Positions 17,127-26,431 of a DNA stretch of 64,000 bases are shown here, one piece after another (position 1 is the stretch's first letter; every line of letters begins with the position of its first letter). The stretch is from Collimonas pratensis (GTDB taxonomy: Bacteria; Pseudomonadota; Gammaproteobacteria; Burkholderiales; Burkholderiaceae_D), in contig NZ_CP013234.1 of assembly GCF_001584185.1 (NCBI RefSeq), positions 4,650,001-4,714,000 on the forward strand, written 5' to 3'. Below the pieces are notes generated by a model that was not told the origin of the DNA, searched no databases, and saw nothing but the letters and a program-made list of their open reading frames with translations. Both the position numbers and the translations under genes were made by a program.

Positions 17127-18425
17127 ATGAGTTACGTCTATACGACGTCGGATCCGCTCGCGGTAACCGACACAAGCTTTCGCAGGGCACAGTGGAGAAT
17201 GCTGCTGGCGGCGATGCTTTGTTATCTGTTCTTCTACACCGGCAGACAGACCTTCGGCTTTGCCATTCCCGGCATTCAAAAGGAATTTGGCCTGACCAAG
17301 GAGACCCTGGGCTGGGTATCCAGCGCGATGTTATGGTCATATGCCATCGGACAGGCCATCAACGGCAACCTCGCCGACAAGTTCGGCGGCCGCCGGATCA
17401 TGAGTTTAGGCGCGATTCTTTCCTGCCTGGCCAACTGGATCGTCAGTTTTTCGAGCGGCTACGCGACCCTCATTATTCCATGGGGAGTTAACGGCTACTT
17501 TCAGGCATTGGGATGGGCGCCTGGCAGCCGCTTGCTGTCAAACTGGTGGGGCATCGGCGAACGCGGAAAAGTATACGGCTTCTATGTATTTGCCGCCGGC
17601 TGCGCCTCGGTGCTTTCTTACATTACCTCGATTGCCGTGCTCGACGTCTTGCATCTTGACTGGCGCTGGATCTTCCGGATCCCTGTCCTGCTGATGCTGG
17701 GCGGCGGCATATTCTTCTATCTGGTTGCCCGCGAACGGCCGGAAGACTTGGGATTCAAGCCGCTAGACACCGGCGTTGCCAACCAGGGAGATGTCGCACA
17801 CGCTGCCCATGATGAGCAACAGGAGTCTTCCTGGGCCCGCTATAAGGCCGTGCTGAAAAACTGGCGCTTGATAGTGGCAGCCCTTTCCCTCGGCTTTCAG
17901 AACGCCGCTCGCTACGGCCTCATCGTTTGGGTCCCGGTCCATTTTTTCGGCTCGAACTGGGCGAAGTCGCCGGACGCATTGATTGACCCAAAGTGGATCA
18001 GCGTCGCTCTGCCGGTGGGCATGGCGATCGGCGCGCTCAGCAACGGCTGGATATCGGACAAATTGTTCGGTTCGAAGAGATATAAGGCAATCATGCTCTA
18101 CATGGTGCTGGGTGCGATGACGACCATGTGGATGTTCACGATACCCGGCAATTCGATGCTGGGGATCATGGCTTTATTCCTCTGCGGCTTCTTTGTGTAC
18201 GGACCAGCGTCCTCGTTCTGGGCCTTATGTCCCGACCTGGTCGGCTCGCGCCGCGCCGGCACCGCCACCGGCATCATGAATTTTTCGTCCTACCTGTTTG
18301 CAGGTCTCGGCGAACCGCTGATCGGAAGAATGCTGGATCACTCTGGCAATACCGCATTGATATTTCCGATTGTTGCCGTCAGCTGCGTCATCAGCGCAGT
18401 GGTCGCCATGTTCATCAAACGCTGA
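17127..18425 (+). CDS. MFS transporter, GlpT/OPA-like, probable phosphonate uptake
   Basis: A 432-residue permease with 12 hydrophobic segments. The N-terminal region (LLAAMLCYLFFYTGRQTFGF) and SSAMLWSYAIGQAINGNLAD, with GGRRIM next, match the organophosphate:phosphate antiporter branch, as do SNWWGIGERGKVYGF and the cytoplasmic loop REDPEDLG-type stretch (RERPEDLGF). OPA members exchange phosphorylated solutes for phosphate. A GlpT-like gene is known beside phosphonoacetate hydrolase in Pseudomonas, so phosphonoacetate or a related phosphonate is the likely cargo. An AAAGGAG site precedes the ATG, and the gene lies between the dehydrogenase and phnA. Confidence 0.87.
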   Translation: MSYVYTTSDPLAVTDTSFRRAQWRMLLAAMLCYLFFYTGRQTFGFAIPGIQKEFGLTKETLGWVSSAMLWSYAIGQAINGNLADKFGGRRIMSLGAILSCLANWIVSFSSGYATLIIPWGVNGYFQALGWAPGSRLLSNWWGIGERGKVYGFYVFAAGCASVLSYITSIAVLDVLHLDWRWIFRIPVLLMLGGGIFFYLVARERPEDLGFKPLDTGVANQGDVAHAAHDEQQESSWARYKAVLKNWRLIVAALSLGFQNAARYGLIVWVPVHFFGSNWAKSPDALIDPKWISVALPVGMAIGALSNGWISDKLFGSKRYKAIMLYMVLGAMTTMWMFTIPGNSMLGIMALFLCGFFVYGPASSFWALCPDLVGSRRAGTATGIMNFSSYLFAGLGEPLIGRMLDHSGNTALIFPIVAVSCVISAVVAMFIKR

Positions 18426-18553
18426 CAGGACTGCCCGGCCGTTTCATGTAGCCCGTCCATCATGCAGGCGCCGGCCATGACAGGCCGCCGCCGTATGCAT
18501 GGTGGACATGCGGCGGCAGTTCCTCTCGATTTTCTCAAAAACCAGAAGGCTAA

Positions 18554-19789
<1,236 letters not shown>

Positions 19790-19864
19790 TGTCTGTATTG
19801 CTTCACTGGCCCAAGCGGATGGCGCTTGGCAGTGGCGCTGACAATTAACTAATCCGGAGATGAA

Positions 19865-21328
19865 ATGTCGATGCTAAGCGAACTGAAAAAAATCAAGGAA
19901 GGCGAACCGCTGCACCAGAAGATGCGGATTGCCGGCAAGCTGGTGGGCAATGAGCGCTTGATCGAGGTGCTCAATCCCTACAACGGCAAACTGGTCGGGA
20001 CGATCCCGAAGGCGACTGTCGGCGATATCCGCGACGCCTTCCGCATCGCGCGTCAGTTCAAGTCAACGCTGACGCGCTTCGAGCGTTCCAAAATCATGCT
20101 GCGGGCAGCGGAAATATTGCGCGCCAATACCGATGCCGTTTCCGACCTGATCACCGCCGAAGCCGGACTGTGCAAGAAAGATTCTCTGTATGAAGTGGGC
20201 CGCGCCTGCGATGTCTTCGTTTTTGCCGCCAATCAGGCGCTGGTGGATGACGGCCAAGTGTTTTCCTGCGACCTGACGCCGCATGGCAAGCAGCGCAAGG
20301 TCTACACCATGAAAGAACCGCTGCTCGGCGCGATCTCCGCCATTACGCCGTTCAATCATCCGCTGAACCAGGTCGCGCACAAAGTGGCGCCATCGATTGC
20401 GACCAACAACCGGATGGTGTTGAAGCCGACCGAGAAGACGCCGTTTTCTGCCCTGCTGCTGGCCGACATCTTGTATGAAGCCGGATTGCCGCCGGAGATG
20501 TTTTCGGTCGTCACGGGCGATCCGAAAGAAATCGCCGACGAAATGCTGACCAATGCCGATGTCGACCTGGTCACCTTCACCGGCGGCGTGCCGATCGGGA
20601 AATACATCGCCGGTAAAGCCGTCTACAAGCGCCAGGTGCTGGAGCTGGGTGGCAACGATCCGATCATCGTGATGGAAGATGCCGATATTGAAGAAGCGGC
20701 GACCTTGGCGGTATCGGGATCGTACAAAAATTCCGGCCAGCGCTGCACCGCGATCAAGCGCATGATCGTGCATCAGGCGGTAGCGGATGAATTCGTCGAG
20801 AAGCTGGTGGCCAAGACCCGGGCGATCAAGTATGGCGATCCGATGGATCCGCACAACGATATGGGAACGGTGATCGACGAACGCGCGGCAGTCGAGTTCG
20901 AGGCCAAGGTCAAGGATGCCGAGCACCACGGCGCCAAACTCCTATATGGCAATATCCGCAACGGCGCGGTGTATTCGCCGACCGTACTGGACCACGTCCC
21001 CGCCGACTGCAAGCTGGTTGCCGAAGAAACCTTCGGGCCGGTCTCGCCGGTGATCCGCTGCACCGATATTGCCGATGCCATCCGGATCTCCAATTCGACA
21101 CCGTACGGCTTGTCGTCCTCCGTCTGCACCAACCGCATGGACTACATCACCCGTTTCGTCCGCGAACTGGAGGTCGGCAGCGTCAATGTCAGAGAAGTAC
21201 CGGGCTATCGTCTGGAGTTGACACCGTTTGGCGGCATCAAGGACTCCGGGCTCGGCTACAAGGAAGGCGTGCTGGAAGCCATGAAAAGTTTTTCCAACAC
21301 CAAGACTTACTCGCTGCCGTGGAATTAA
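19865..21328 (+). CDS. phnY: Phosphonoacetaldehyde dehydrogenase
   Basis: A 487-residue NAD-dependent aldehyde dehydrogenase that oxidises phosphonoacetaldehyde to phosphonoacetate, the substrate of PhnA. Catalytic Cys294 lies in SGQRCTAIKR, the general-base Glu in LELGGNDP, and the oxyanion Asn in ITPFNHPLN. The cofactor region TFTGGVPIGKYIAGKA is standard. Arg residues that bind phosphonate in PhnY cannot be confirmed without alignment, but the length and the adjacent phnA make the assignment firm. CGGAGA precedes the ATG. It is the last gene of the phn group. Confidence 0.94.
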   Translation: MSMLSELKKIKEGEPLHQKMRIAGKLVGNERLIEVLNPYNGKLVGTIPKATVGDIRDAFRIARQFKSTLTRFERSKIMLRAAEILRANTDAVSDLITAEAGLCKKDSLYEVGRACDVFVFAANQALVDDGQVFSCDLTPHGKQRKVYTMKEPLLGAISAITPFNHPLNQVAHKVAPSIATNNRMVLKPTEKTPFSALLLADILYEAGLPPEMFSVVTGDPKEIADEMLTNADVDLVTFTGGVPIGKYIAGKAVYKRQVLELGGNDPIIVMEDADIEEAATLAVSGSYKNSGQRCTAIKRMIVHQAVADEFVEKLVAKTRAIKYGDPMDPHNDMGTVIDERAAVEFEAKVKDAEHHGAKLLYGNIRNGAVYSPTVLDHVPADCKLVAEETFGPVSPVIRCTDIADAIRISNSTPYGLSSSVCTNRMDYITRFVRELEVGSVNVREVPGYRLELTPFGGIKDSGLGYKEGVLEAMKSFSNTKTYSLPWN

Positions 21329-21446
21329 GCTGATGCGGCCTGGCCCGGAAACAGGCCGCTCACTTGTACGGCCATGGCTGGGCAATGGCAATGGCAATGG
21401 CAAGCGAATTGTAGTTGTAGACATGGCGATTCCTCTGCTGCTTATT

Positions 21447-21474
21447 GAGATATGGCACATTTGTGCCATATCTC
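21447..21474. terminator. Perfect inverted repeat between convergent genes
   Basis: GAGATATGGCACA (21447-21459), TT, then the exact reverse complement (21462-21474). It sits immediately beyond the stop of the minus-strand gene at 21478 and 118 bp after phnY. There is no T-run on either side, so it is either a U-poor bidirectional terminator or a protein-binding site. Confidence 0.5.
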
Positions 21475-21477
21475 GGA

Positions 21478-21822
21478 TCACATATTGCGTTTGCCATTAT
21501 CTCCACGCGCATGCATGTCATTAAGCACATCGATATGACTCTGTGCCCGCTCCGACAGCATGCGCGCAGCGGCCATCGCCAAACGCGTCAGGCTCTCGGT
21601 GTCGGCCACATTCAGCGGCGGCGGAAAGGCATCGTCGCGCTGCTCGCGCGCAAGATCGCTGGCGTAGGTCAGCGACAGGCAGGTTTGAATGCCCAGGCTG
21701 ATATCCAGCGTGATGGCCATGAACTGCGCCGACGCATTCATGCGCAGATCTTCCGTTAGCCACGAAAATGATTGATGCGCGGTTTCAGTCAATGAGTGGG
21801 TGGGTGAAGGAATGCTGGTCAT
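21478..21822 (-). CDS. Hypothetical protein, 114 residues
   Basis: A small soluble protein, largely helical. Its N-terminal half (SLTETAHQSFSWLTEDLRMN) and middle (SAQFMAITLDISLGIQTCLS) are followed by NVADTESLTRLAMAAARML. It has no signal peptide and no recognised domain. The ATG at 21822 is preceded by a purine-rich AAGGAGCACGCA stretch, a credible ribosome site. It is transcribed towards phnY, ends at the perfect inverted repeat, and starts divergently from the HTH regulator gene. Function unknown. Confidence 0.6.
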   Translation of the reverse strand: MTSIPSPTHSLTETAHQSFSWLTEDLRMNASAQFMAITLDISLGIQTCLSLTYASDLAREQRDDAFPPPLNVADTESLTRLAMAAARMLSERAQSHIDVLNDMHARGDNGKRNM

Positions 21823-21934
21823 TGCGTGCTCCTTATGTGCAGTTAATCAACTATTGGCAACCTCGCGCAAGCGCCACGTATTCAACAACCTTCGTTGGAT
21901 GCGGAGGACGTCAATCAATTTTAAGATATATTTA

Positions 21935-21966
21935 AACCAATTAAGATAATATTATCTTAATTGGTT
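21935..21966. promoter_or_regulatory. 32-bp perfect palindrome upstream of HTH regulator
   Basis: AACCAATTAAGATAAT (21935-21950) is followed directly by its exact reverse complement (21951-21966) with no spacer. A related A+T-rich stretch with TTAAGATATATTTAAA lies just upstream (about 21920-21936). It lies 35 bp before the HTH gene's ATG and between divergent genes, so it is probably the operator for autoregulation. Confidence 0.7.
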
Positions 21967-22001
21967 GACGTGATGTGATAAGAGATATCGCAGAATGCAT
22001 C

Positions 22002-22412
22002 ATGCCTACCGACACAGAGAAAGCGGCGTTCACGAAACGCCTGGAATTTGCATTGCGACGCAGCCCCGAATCGGTTCAGGGCGCGACTGAGCTCGCGCTG
22101 AGATTCAACCTCCGGCACGAAGGCAATGCCATCTCGCCGCAGACAGCCCATAAATGGCTAACGGGACGGGCGATTCCTACTAACGACAAGCTGGCGACAA
22201 TCGCGAAATGGCTAAGCGTGGATCAGCATTGGCTACACTATGGACCTGCGCCGTCGAAGTCAACGGCCGAGATAAGGGACGCGGCAGCAAAAGGCGCGAA
22301 GAAGGTATCGCCAGAGTTGATTAATCTAGCCGCGAAGATTCAGGAATTGCCGCCACACCGCAGGTATCTCGTTGAAGAGTTGGTGGAGCAGTTGCAACAG
22401 GAAATTGGATAG
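22002..22412 (+). CDS. Phage-type HTH transcriptional regulator
   Basis: A 136-residue protein. The N-terminal half looks like an XRE/Cro-type helix-turn-helix (TELALRFNLRHEGNAISPQT, AHKWLTGRAIPTNDKLATIA, then KWLSVDQHWLHYG), as in prophage repressors. The C-terminal half is helical (SPELINLAAKIQELPPHRRY, LVEELVEQL), probably for dimerisation. ATG 22002 is chosen over GTG 21975. The 32-bp palindrome directly upstream suggests autoregulation. The DUF4359 gene follows after 9 bp, likely in one transcript. The A+T-rich setting suggests horizontal origin. Confidence 0.78.
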   Translation: MPTDTEKAAFTKRLEFALRRSPESVQGATELALRFNLRHEGNAISPQTAHKWLTGRAIPTNDKLATIAKWLSVDQHWLHYGPAPSKSTAEIRDAAAKGAKKVSPELINLAAKIQELPPHRRYLVEELVEQLQQEIG

Positions 22413-22421
22413 GCGCGAAGA

Positions 22422-22727
22422 ATGAAACCTACATCAACCATCGTAGTGCTTTCGATCATGGGATTAATGGCATTCACAAATCCAAAACTAGACAGCTATG
22501 AACAGCACATTCATCAAGTAATCACCCAGGAAGCCAATAAGCGGGATGACGTAACCCGGACACTCGGGACACTATTTGGAGGGGTAGCCAGCAGCTTCAT
22601 TGCTAGCAGCGCCGTGAGAAATAACTATGTTCTGTTTAGCACTTACGACTCGGATCTGGGAAATCAGCATCTGAAATTTGTGGGCATTCTAGGTAATTTC
22701 TTTCAGATTTCACAGTCACATAACTAG
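22422..22727 (+). CDS. DUF4359-like small exported protein
   Basis: A 101-residue protein. An N-terminal hydrophobic segment (TIVVLSIMGLMAFTNP) is followed by the pattern TNPKLDSYEQHIHQVITQE, a Gly/Ala stretch (GGVASSFIASSAV), and a C-terminal beta-rich part (NYVLFSTYDSD, KFVGILGNFFQIS). This arrangement fits DUF4359, a family of short anchored or secreted proteins of unknown function; the match is from memory. It follows the HTH regulator by 9 bp, so it may be its regulated partner. Confidence 0.6.
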   Translation: MKPTSTIVVLSIMGLMAFTNPKLDSYEQHIHQVITQEANKRDDVTRTLGTLFGGVASSFIASSAVRNNYVLFSTYDSDLGNQHLKFVGILGNFFQISQSHN

Positions 22728-22816
22728 CCATTTACTACCAGCGACGATTCGTCCTACCCCGAGCCTCTCATTCGTAATATTTCCCTCAACTATCTTCATC
22801 CAGCCTTTGTGAAGCC

Positions 22817-23542
22817 ATGAACAAAAATGCCGCTGTGCTTGTGATCGGATTGTTCGTCTCATCGCACGGAATCGCACAAGATGTTATGCCCCCGATCGGC
22901 AATTACATCACCGAAGGCGGATGGGGAAATCTATCAATTCAACAGAAAAAGCCCGAAGGAATTGTCTTTGAGATTCATTCGTTTGGCGCTAACGCACATA
23001 GCTGTCAGCTTGAAGGAGAGATACGCAACGGGCGGGCCACACTGGAGTCCTCAGACAAAGAGAAGCCGTGCTTAATTGATTTTCAGCCTTCAAGTCGTGG
23101 CGTCAATGTCGTTCCACAGACGCCGCAGGAGTGCAGAGAGTTTTGTGGAATGCGCGCCGGCTTTGATGGACTCTACCTAAAACCTGTTCGAGGATGTGAA
23201 AACATAGATCGACAAGCAACCAAAGATAAATTCAAGCACCTGTATGACAGCAAGAATTATCGAGACGCACGTTTAACGATTGAAACCCTTCTTAATAGCT
23301 GCAGCACAACCTTGGGACAGTATGAATTGGGGGCGATCAGAAATGACCTAGCCATCACCCAATATCATCTTGGTGATTTCTCCGGTTGTTTAAATACACT
23401 TGAGCCGTACGCCAAAGACGCAGCCATGACGACCAACGATGCTATTAAGGATTATCCGCCCGCAGATGCAGAAGCTTATTCGGGGATACTGGATGCCGCG
23501 CGCACAAATATTAATTTGTGTCATAAGAAACTGCGTAAATAG
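22817..23542 (+). CDS. Secreted hypothetical protein with TPR-like C-terminal half
   Basis: A 241-residue protein with a signal peptide (AAVLVIGLFVSSHGIAQD). The N-terminal half is beta-rich with several Cys (HSCQLEGEIRNGRA, EKPCLIDF, ECREFCGM). The C-terminal half reads as helical repeats (FKHLYDSKNYRDARLTIETL, NDLAITQYHLGDFSGCLNTL), resembling tetratricopeptide-like hairpins. Seven or more Cys in the mature part suggest disulfides in the periplasm. No family recognised. Codon use and composition are more A+T-rich than the core genes around it, consistent with acquired DNA. Confidence 0.6.
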   Translation: MNKNAAVLVIGLFVSSHGIAQDVMPPIGNYITEGGWGNLSIQQKKPEGIVFEIHSFGANAHSCQLEGEIRNGRATLESSDKEKPCLIDFQPSSRGVNVVPQTPQECREFCGMRAGFDGLYLKPVRGCENIDRQATKDKFKHLYDSKNYRDARLTIETLLNSCSTTLGQYELGAIRNDLAITQYHLGDFSGCLNTLEPYAKDAAMTTNDAIKDYPPADAEAYSGILDAARTNINLCHKKLRK

Positions 23543-23684
23543 GGAAAACCAAACATCGACGATGCCATTGATGCACTGCTCTTAATTAAGCGATCACATT
23601 CGGATAAATCGGCCATCACATTCCCATCCCCTCAAAACGCCTTTCAAATTTCCCCCCATCAAACCCTCGTAAAATGCGGGTATC

Positions 23685-23724
23685 GCGGGTGTAGTTCAAT
23701 GGCTGAACGAAAGCTTCCCAAGCT
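23685..23724 (+). pseudogene. Truncated tRNA-Gly copy (5' part only)
   Basis: Forty bases match the 5' part of the intact tRNA-Gly at 26227 with two substitutions in the D loop. The match runs through the anticodon loop (TTCCCAA) and stops in the 3' side of the anticodon stem. The T arm and acceptor end are missing, so it cannot be functional. It marks one boundary of a 2.5-kb stretch bounded on the other side by the intact tRNA. Confidence 0.8.
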
Positions 23725-23883
23725 CATTTAGTTTTCCATATATTCCCAGGCTTTACAGCCGATTTCCGCTCCGGAAATATCCTATTTTCACAACCTTGCC
23801 ACCCAACAAATAGACAACTCCAGATATTTTTGCGGAGCGGTTTTTGATTCGAAAATCTGGGCCAAAACGATAACTCAACGCAA

Positions 23884-23908
23884 ATAAAAAGCCCACATTT
23901 CTGTGGGT
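23884..23908 (-). terminator. Terminator downstream of SDR gene
   Basis: CCCACA and TGTGGG (23892-23897, 23902-23907) form a stem. Read on the minus strand it is followed by CTTTTTATTTG. It lies 109 bp beyond the SDR stop. Confidence 0.6.
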
Positions 23909-24016
23909 GTTTCGGGTAGTCGCCTCCGACATGGATGCCTTCGAGCTCCGTACAGTCTCCCTCGAATCTTACCCGGCGACCTTCGTTTGCCGGAGCTAAA
24001 GAAGCCGTGGTGCTCG

Positions 24017-24790
24017 TTAGAAAACGCTCGGAACCAGGTTCTCACCACCGGATACCTCGATGACGGTGCCGGTTACATAGGGGTTGGTCATCAGGAACAG
24101 CGCGGCGTGTCCAATATCATCCGCCGTGCCCGCGTGTCGCGCCGGAAAGGTCTCACGTACTTTTGCTCTCAAGGCCCCGCGCTCGTTGTCGGACATAACG
24201 CGCCACAAGTCTGTGTCGACATAGCCCGGGCGTATCGTGTTAACACGGGTAGGCGCCAGTTCGAACGCGAGTGAGCCCGATAAGGATTCCACTGCGACAA
24301 ACGCCGAAGTGACAGCGCTGAAGCCGACTTTTGGTCGCGCTCCGATGCCACCTGTAAGGAAGGTAATCGAGCCGCCGGCTCTCAGGTGGGGCGCTGCATA
24401 ACGCGCACAGGCCCAACTGCCCAAGAACTTATTTTCGATATAGCTTCGAACGCCGCGCATATCGTCGTCCATGAAAGTCCCCCAGGTCCCCAAGTCGGGC
24501 CCTGCCGTGACGGCGAGATGGTCGAATGGTCCTATGCCGTCAAAGGCCTCTCTCACTGCTGCCTCATCGCAAATATCCAATGTTACTTGTTCGAAATTAG
24601 CCAGATCCGGGCGTTCCTCCACCGAGGTGATACGCCGACTAGCGACCGTCACGGACGCACCCGCTGCATACGCCGCGCGCGCAATTCCAAGGCCGATTCC
24701 CGTTTTTCCGCCGACCACCACCACCTTTTTTCCTGAAAGGCTCAGTAAGGGCGGTGACGGTTGTTCTCGAACATTCGTTGCTGTGCTCAT
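24017..24790 (-). CDS. Short-chain dehydrogenase/reductase family protein, atypical active site
   Basis: A 257-residue Rossmann-fold protein. The nucleotide-binding motif is VVVVGGKTGIGLGIA, followed by an SRR stretch after the second strand that suggests NADP preference, and then TAGPDLG for the usual NAG-like turn. GYVDTDLW and YVTGTVIEVSGGE at the C terminus are typical of SDRs. The catalytic YxxxK, however, reads FSAVT at the expected place (KVGFSAVTSAF), so both Tyr and Lys are missing. It may be a divergent SDR subgroup or a non-catalytic binding protein. It is divergent from a LysR gene that probably controls it. Confidence 0.85.
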   Translation of the reverse strand: MSTATNVREQPSPPLLSLSGKKVVVVGGKTGIGLGIARAAYAAGASVTVASRRITSVEERPDLANFEQVTLDICDEAAVREAFDGIGPFDHLAVTAGPDLGTWGTFMDDDMRGVRSYIENKFLGSWACARYAAPHLRAGGSITFLTGGIGARPKVGFSAVTSAFVAVESLSGSLAFELAPTRVNTIRPGYVDTDLWRVMSDNERGALRAKVRETFPARHAGTADDIGHAALFLMTNPYVTGTVIEVSGGENLVPSVF

Positions 24791-25042
24791 GGCTCTAGTC
24801 CTATTGGTCAGTAGTTTCGTTATGGACCGAAGAATCGCCGTTACATAGCGGCTAAAACTCGATCAGCGGCGTTCCGTCCACCAGGGTTTCAAGCTGCGAA
24901 ATGGCTCTGGGCCGCTGTGACGCCCTGTTTCGTTCAAACGTGTCACCATGTTCGCTATTGCCACTGTCCCGCCGGTCGTTCAGGAACGTATCCATACTAA
25001 TTTGATTCACCAAGATTGATAATGGGCAAATATTTCATAGTA

Positions 25043-25061
25043 CTATTCTTAAAAAGAATAG
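25043..25061. promoter_or_regulatory. LysR box between SDR and LysR genes
   Basis: CTATTCTT-AAA-AAGAATAG is a perfect inverted repeat with a T-N11-A core, in the 354-bp gap between the divergent genes and 84 bp upstream of the LysR start. It is the best candidate binding site of that regulator. Confidence 0.65.
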
Positions 25062-25144
25062 GTCGATGTGCCTGTTGCGGAGGTTGCGCAGCTGATTTCT
25101 GACAGGGTTCATGCGAGCCGCACTGAGTTCGCCGGGGAAACGCA

Positions 25145-26026
25145 ATGGATCGATTTCATGAGTTGACCGCTTTTATCGCGGTCGTAGAAGCAGGTGGTTT
25201 TTCCGCTGCCGCGCGCCGGCTTGACGATTCACAATCTGGAATGAGCAAATCCATCAGTGCATTGGAAAAGCGGCTAGGTGTGCTGCTATTCAATAGGCGC
25301 ACGCGCAGCGTGACGCTGACCGACCAAGGACGGAAATACTATGACCGTATCAAGCCGCTTCTTGAGGAAGTGAACGAAGCCGACGGAGAGCTAACCAGCA
25401 GCACTCTGGAGGTCTCCGGTCTCGTCAGGATCGCGGCACCCTCCACATTCGGCCGGCTTCATGTCCTTCCGCTCATCCCACAATTGTTGTCACTTCATCC
25501 CAAGATCAAGTTGGACCTTGGTCTTTCGGACAGCGTCCGGGATTTGCTTGCGGACGGGATTGATTTGGCGGTTAGAGTCGGTCCGGTGCACGATCCGGAT
25601 GCGGTGGTCAAACGAGTGACGGGCACTTCATTGGCATGTGTCGGGTCTCGCCGTTATTTTGATCGGCACGGGGCGCCCACTGTCCCGGACGATCTTGTCA
25701 ATCACAATTGTCTTGTCTACAACGAGATGACGAATTGGGCTTTTGTCGGTCCAAAAGGAGAATTCACCGTGCCAGTGAGCGGCAATCTTTCATCCAATAG
25801 TATGGAGACGATTCTTTCCGGGGTGCTTGCCGGTGTGGGCATTGGCATGTTTTCCCGGGCGTCGTTGGTCGACGAACTCCAGCATCCAGACATCATTACT
25901 GTACTCGACCGGTTTCTGAATGAAACCAGAGACGTCAGCCTCATCTGGCCAAAGCGTAGGTTTGTACCCGCCCGTGTGCGGCTGGTAACTGAATTCTTCG
26001 TGACGACGCTCTCTCAGCGTGTTTGA
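25145..26026 (+). CDS. LysR family transcriptional regulator
   Basis: A 293-residue LysR protein: N-terminal helix-turn-helix (FIAVVEAGGFSAAARRLDDS, QSGMSKSISALEKRLGVLLF), linker, then an effector domain starting VSGLVRIAAPSTFGRLHVLP. The sequence belongs to the broad group often annotated DsdA/CrgA-like that controls a neighbouring oxidoreductase. It is divergent from the SDR gene, with a T-N11-A inverted repeat between them, so it probably regulates that gene. It lies in the accessory segment bounded by the tRNA-Gly relic and the tRNA-Gly gene. Confidence 0.88.
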   Translation: MDRFHELTAFIAVVEAGGFSAAARRLDDSQSGMSKSISALEKRLGVLLFNRRTRSVTLTDQGRKYYDRIKPLLEEVNEADGELTSSTLEVSGLVRIAAPSTFGRLHVLPLIPQLLSLHPKIKLDLGLSDSVRDLLADGIDLAVRVGPVHDPDAVVKRVTGTSLACVGSRRYFDRHGAPTVPDDLVNHNCLVYNEMTNWAFVGPKGEFTVPVSGNLSSNSMETILSGVLAGVGIGMFSRASLVDELQHPDIITVLDRFLNETRDVSLIWPKRRFVPARVRLVTEFFVTTLSQRV

Positions 26027-26152
26027 GTACCATGACCGTGGCGACCAGGCCGCAAGTGATCTGCTGGGTCACGATAATGTGAAAACAACACAGCGGCATT
26101 CCCTCCGGAGAGCCAAGATTGTAGAGCCGACAAAGTAGGGAATATTCAGTTT

Positions 26153-26170
26153 TTGCGGAGCGCTCCGCAA
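26153..26170. repeat. 18-bp perfect palindrome upstream of tRNA-Gly
   Basis: TTGCGGAGCGCTCCGCAA is a perfect palindrome. Its left part extends to TTTTTGCGGAGCG, which recurs at 23827-23839 near the tRNA relic. It lies 56 bp before the tRNA and could be a recombination or terminator-like site; the role is not clear. Confidence 0.4.
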
Positions 26171-26226
26171 TTCCGATAATTTTAGACTTTCAGAAACAAC
26201 TAAATTTAGTTTAAAATCAAGGTCTT

Positions 26227-26300
26227 GCGGGTGTAGTTCAATGGTAGAACGAAAGCTTCCCAAGCTTTAGACGAGGGTTCGATCCCCTCTACCCGCTCCA
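26227..26300 (+). tRNA. glyU: tRNA-Gly (anticodon CCC)
   Basis: A 74-nt cloverleaf with encoded CCA. Acceptor stem GCGGGTG pairs with TACCCGC; the D arm lies around GTTCAATGGTAGAAC. The anticodon stem AAAGC/GCTTT encloses the loop TTCCCAA, giving anticodon CCC for GGG codons. The T arm is seen in GAGGGTTCGATCCCCTC. It closely resembles E. coli glyU. A 5' fragment of the same gene lies 2.5 kb upstream. Confidence 0.95.
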
Positions 26301-26431
26301 GGCCACTGTTGGCACCCGCTTTTCCAGGGTGCCATTTGTATTTTTGAGGCAGGTATTTGTCTGGCGTTACAATGGCGCTATCCGCAAGGCCAATCCAGCG
26401 CCTGCTTCGCTCCACCTAAAGTCTAATTAGC

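Larger units (their letters stand above)
23543..24016. other. Non-coding junction region with tRNA relic
   Basis: No convincing gene is seen. It holds the tRNA-Gly relic, an A+T-rich stretch after it, TTTTTGCGGAGCG at 23827-23839 (repeated at 26150-26162), and a terminator serving the minus strand. It looks like the left junction of an inserted or rearranged segment. Confidence 0.4.

Noticed and set aside
23890..24010. Possible structured RNA or short gene on the minus strand after the SDR gene
   Set aside because: Only a simple terminator stem is convincing; the rest has no start signal or recognisable protein.
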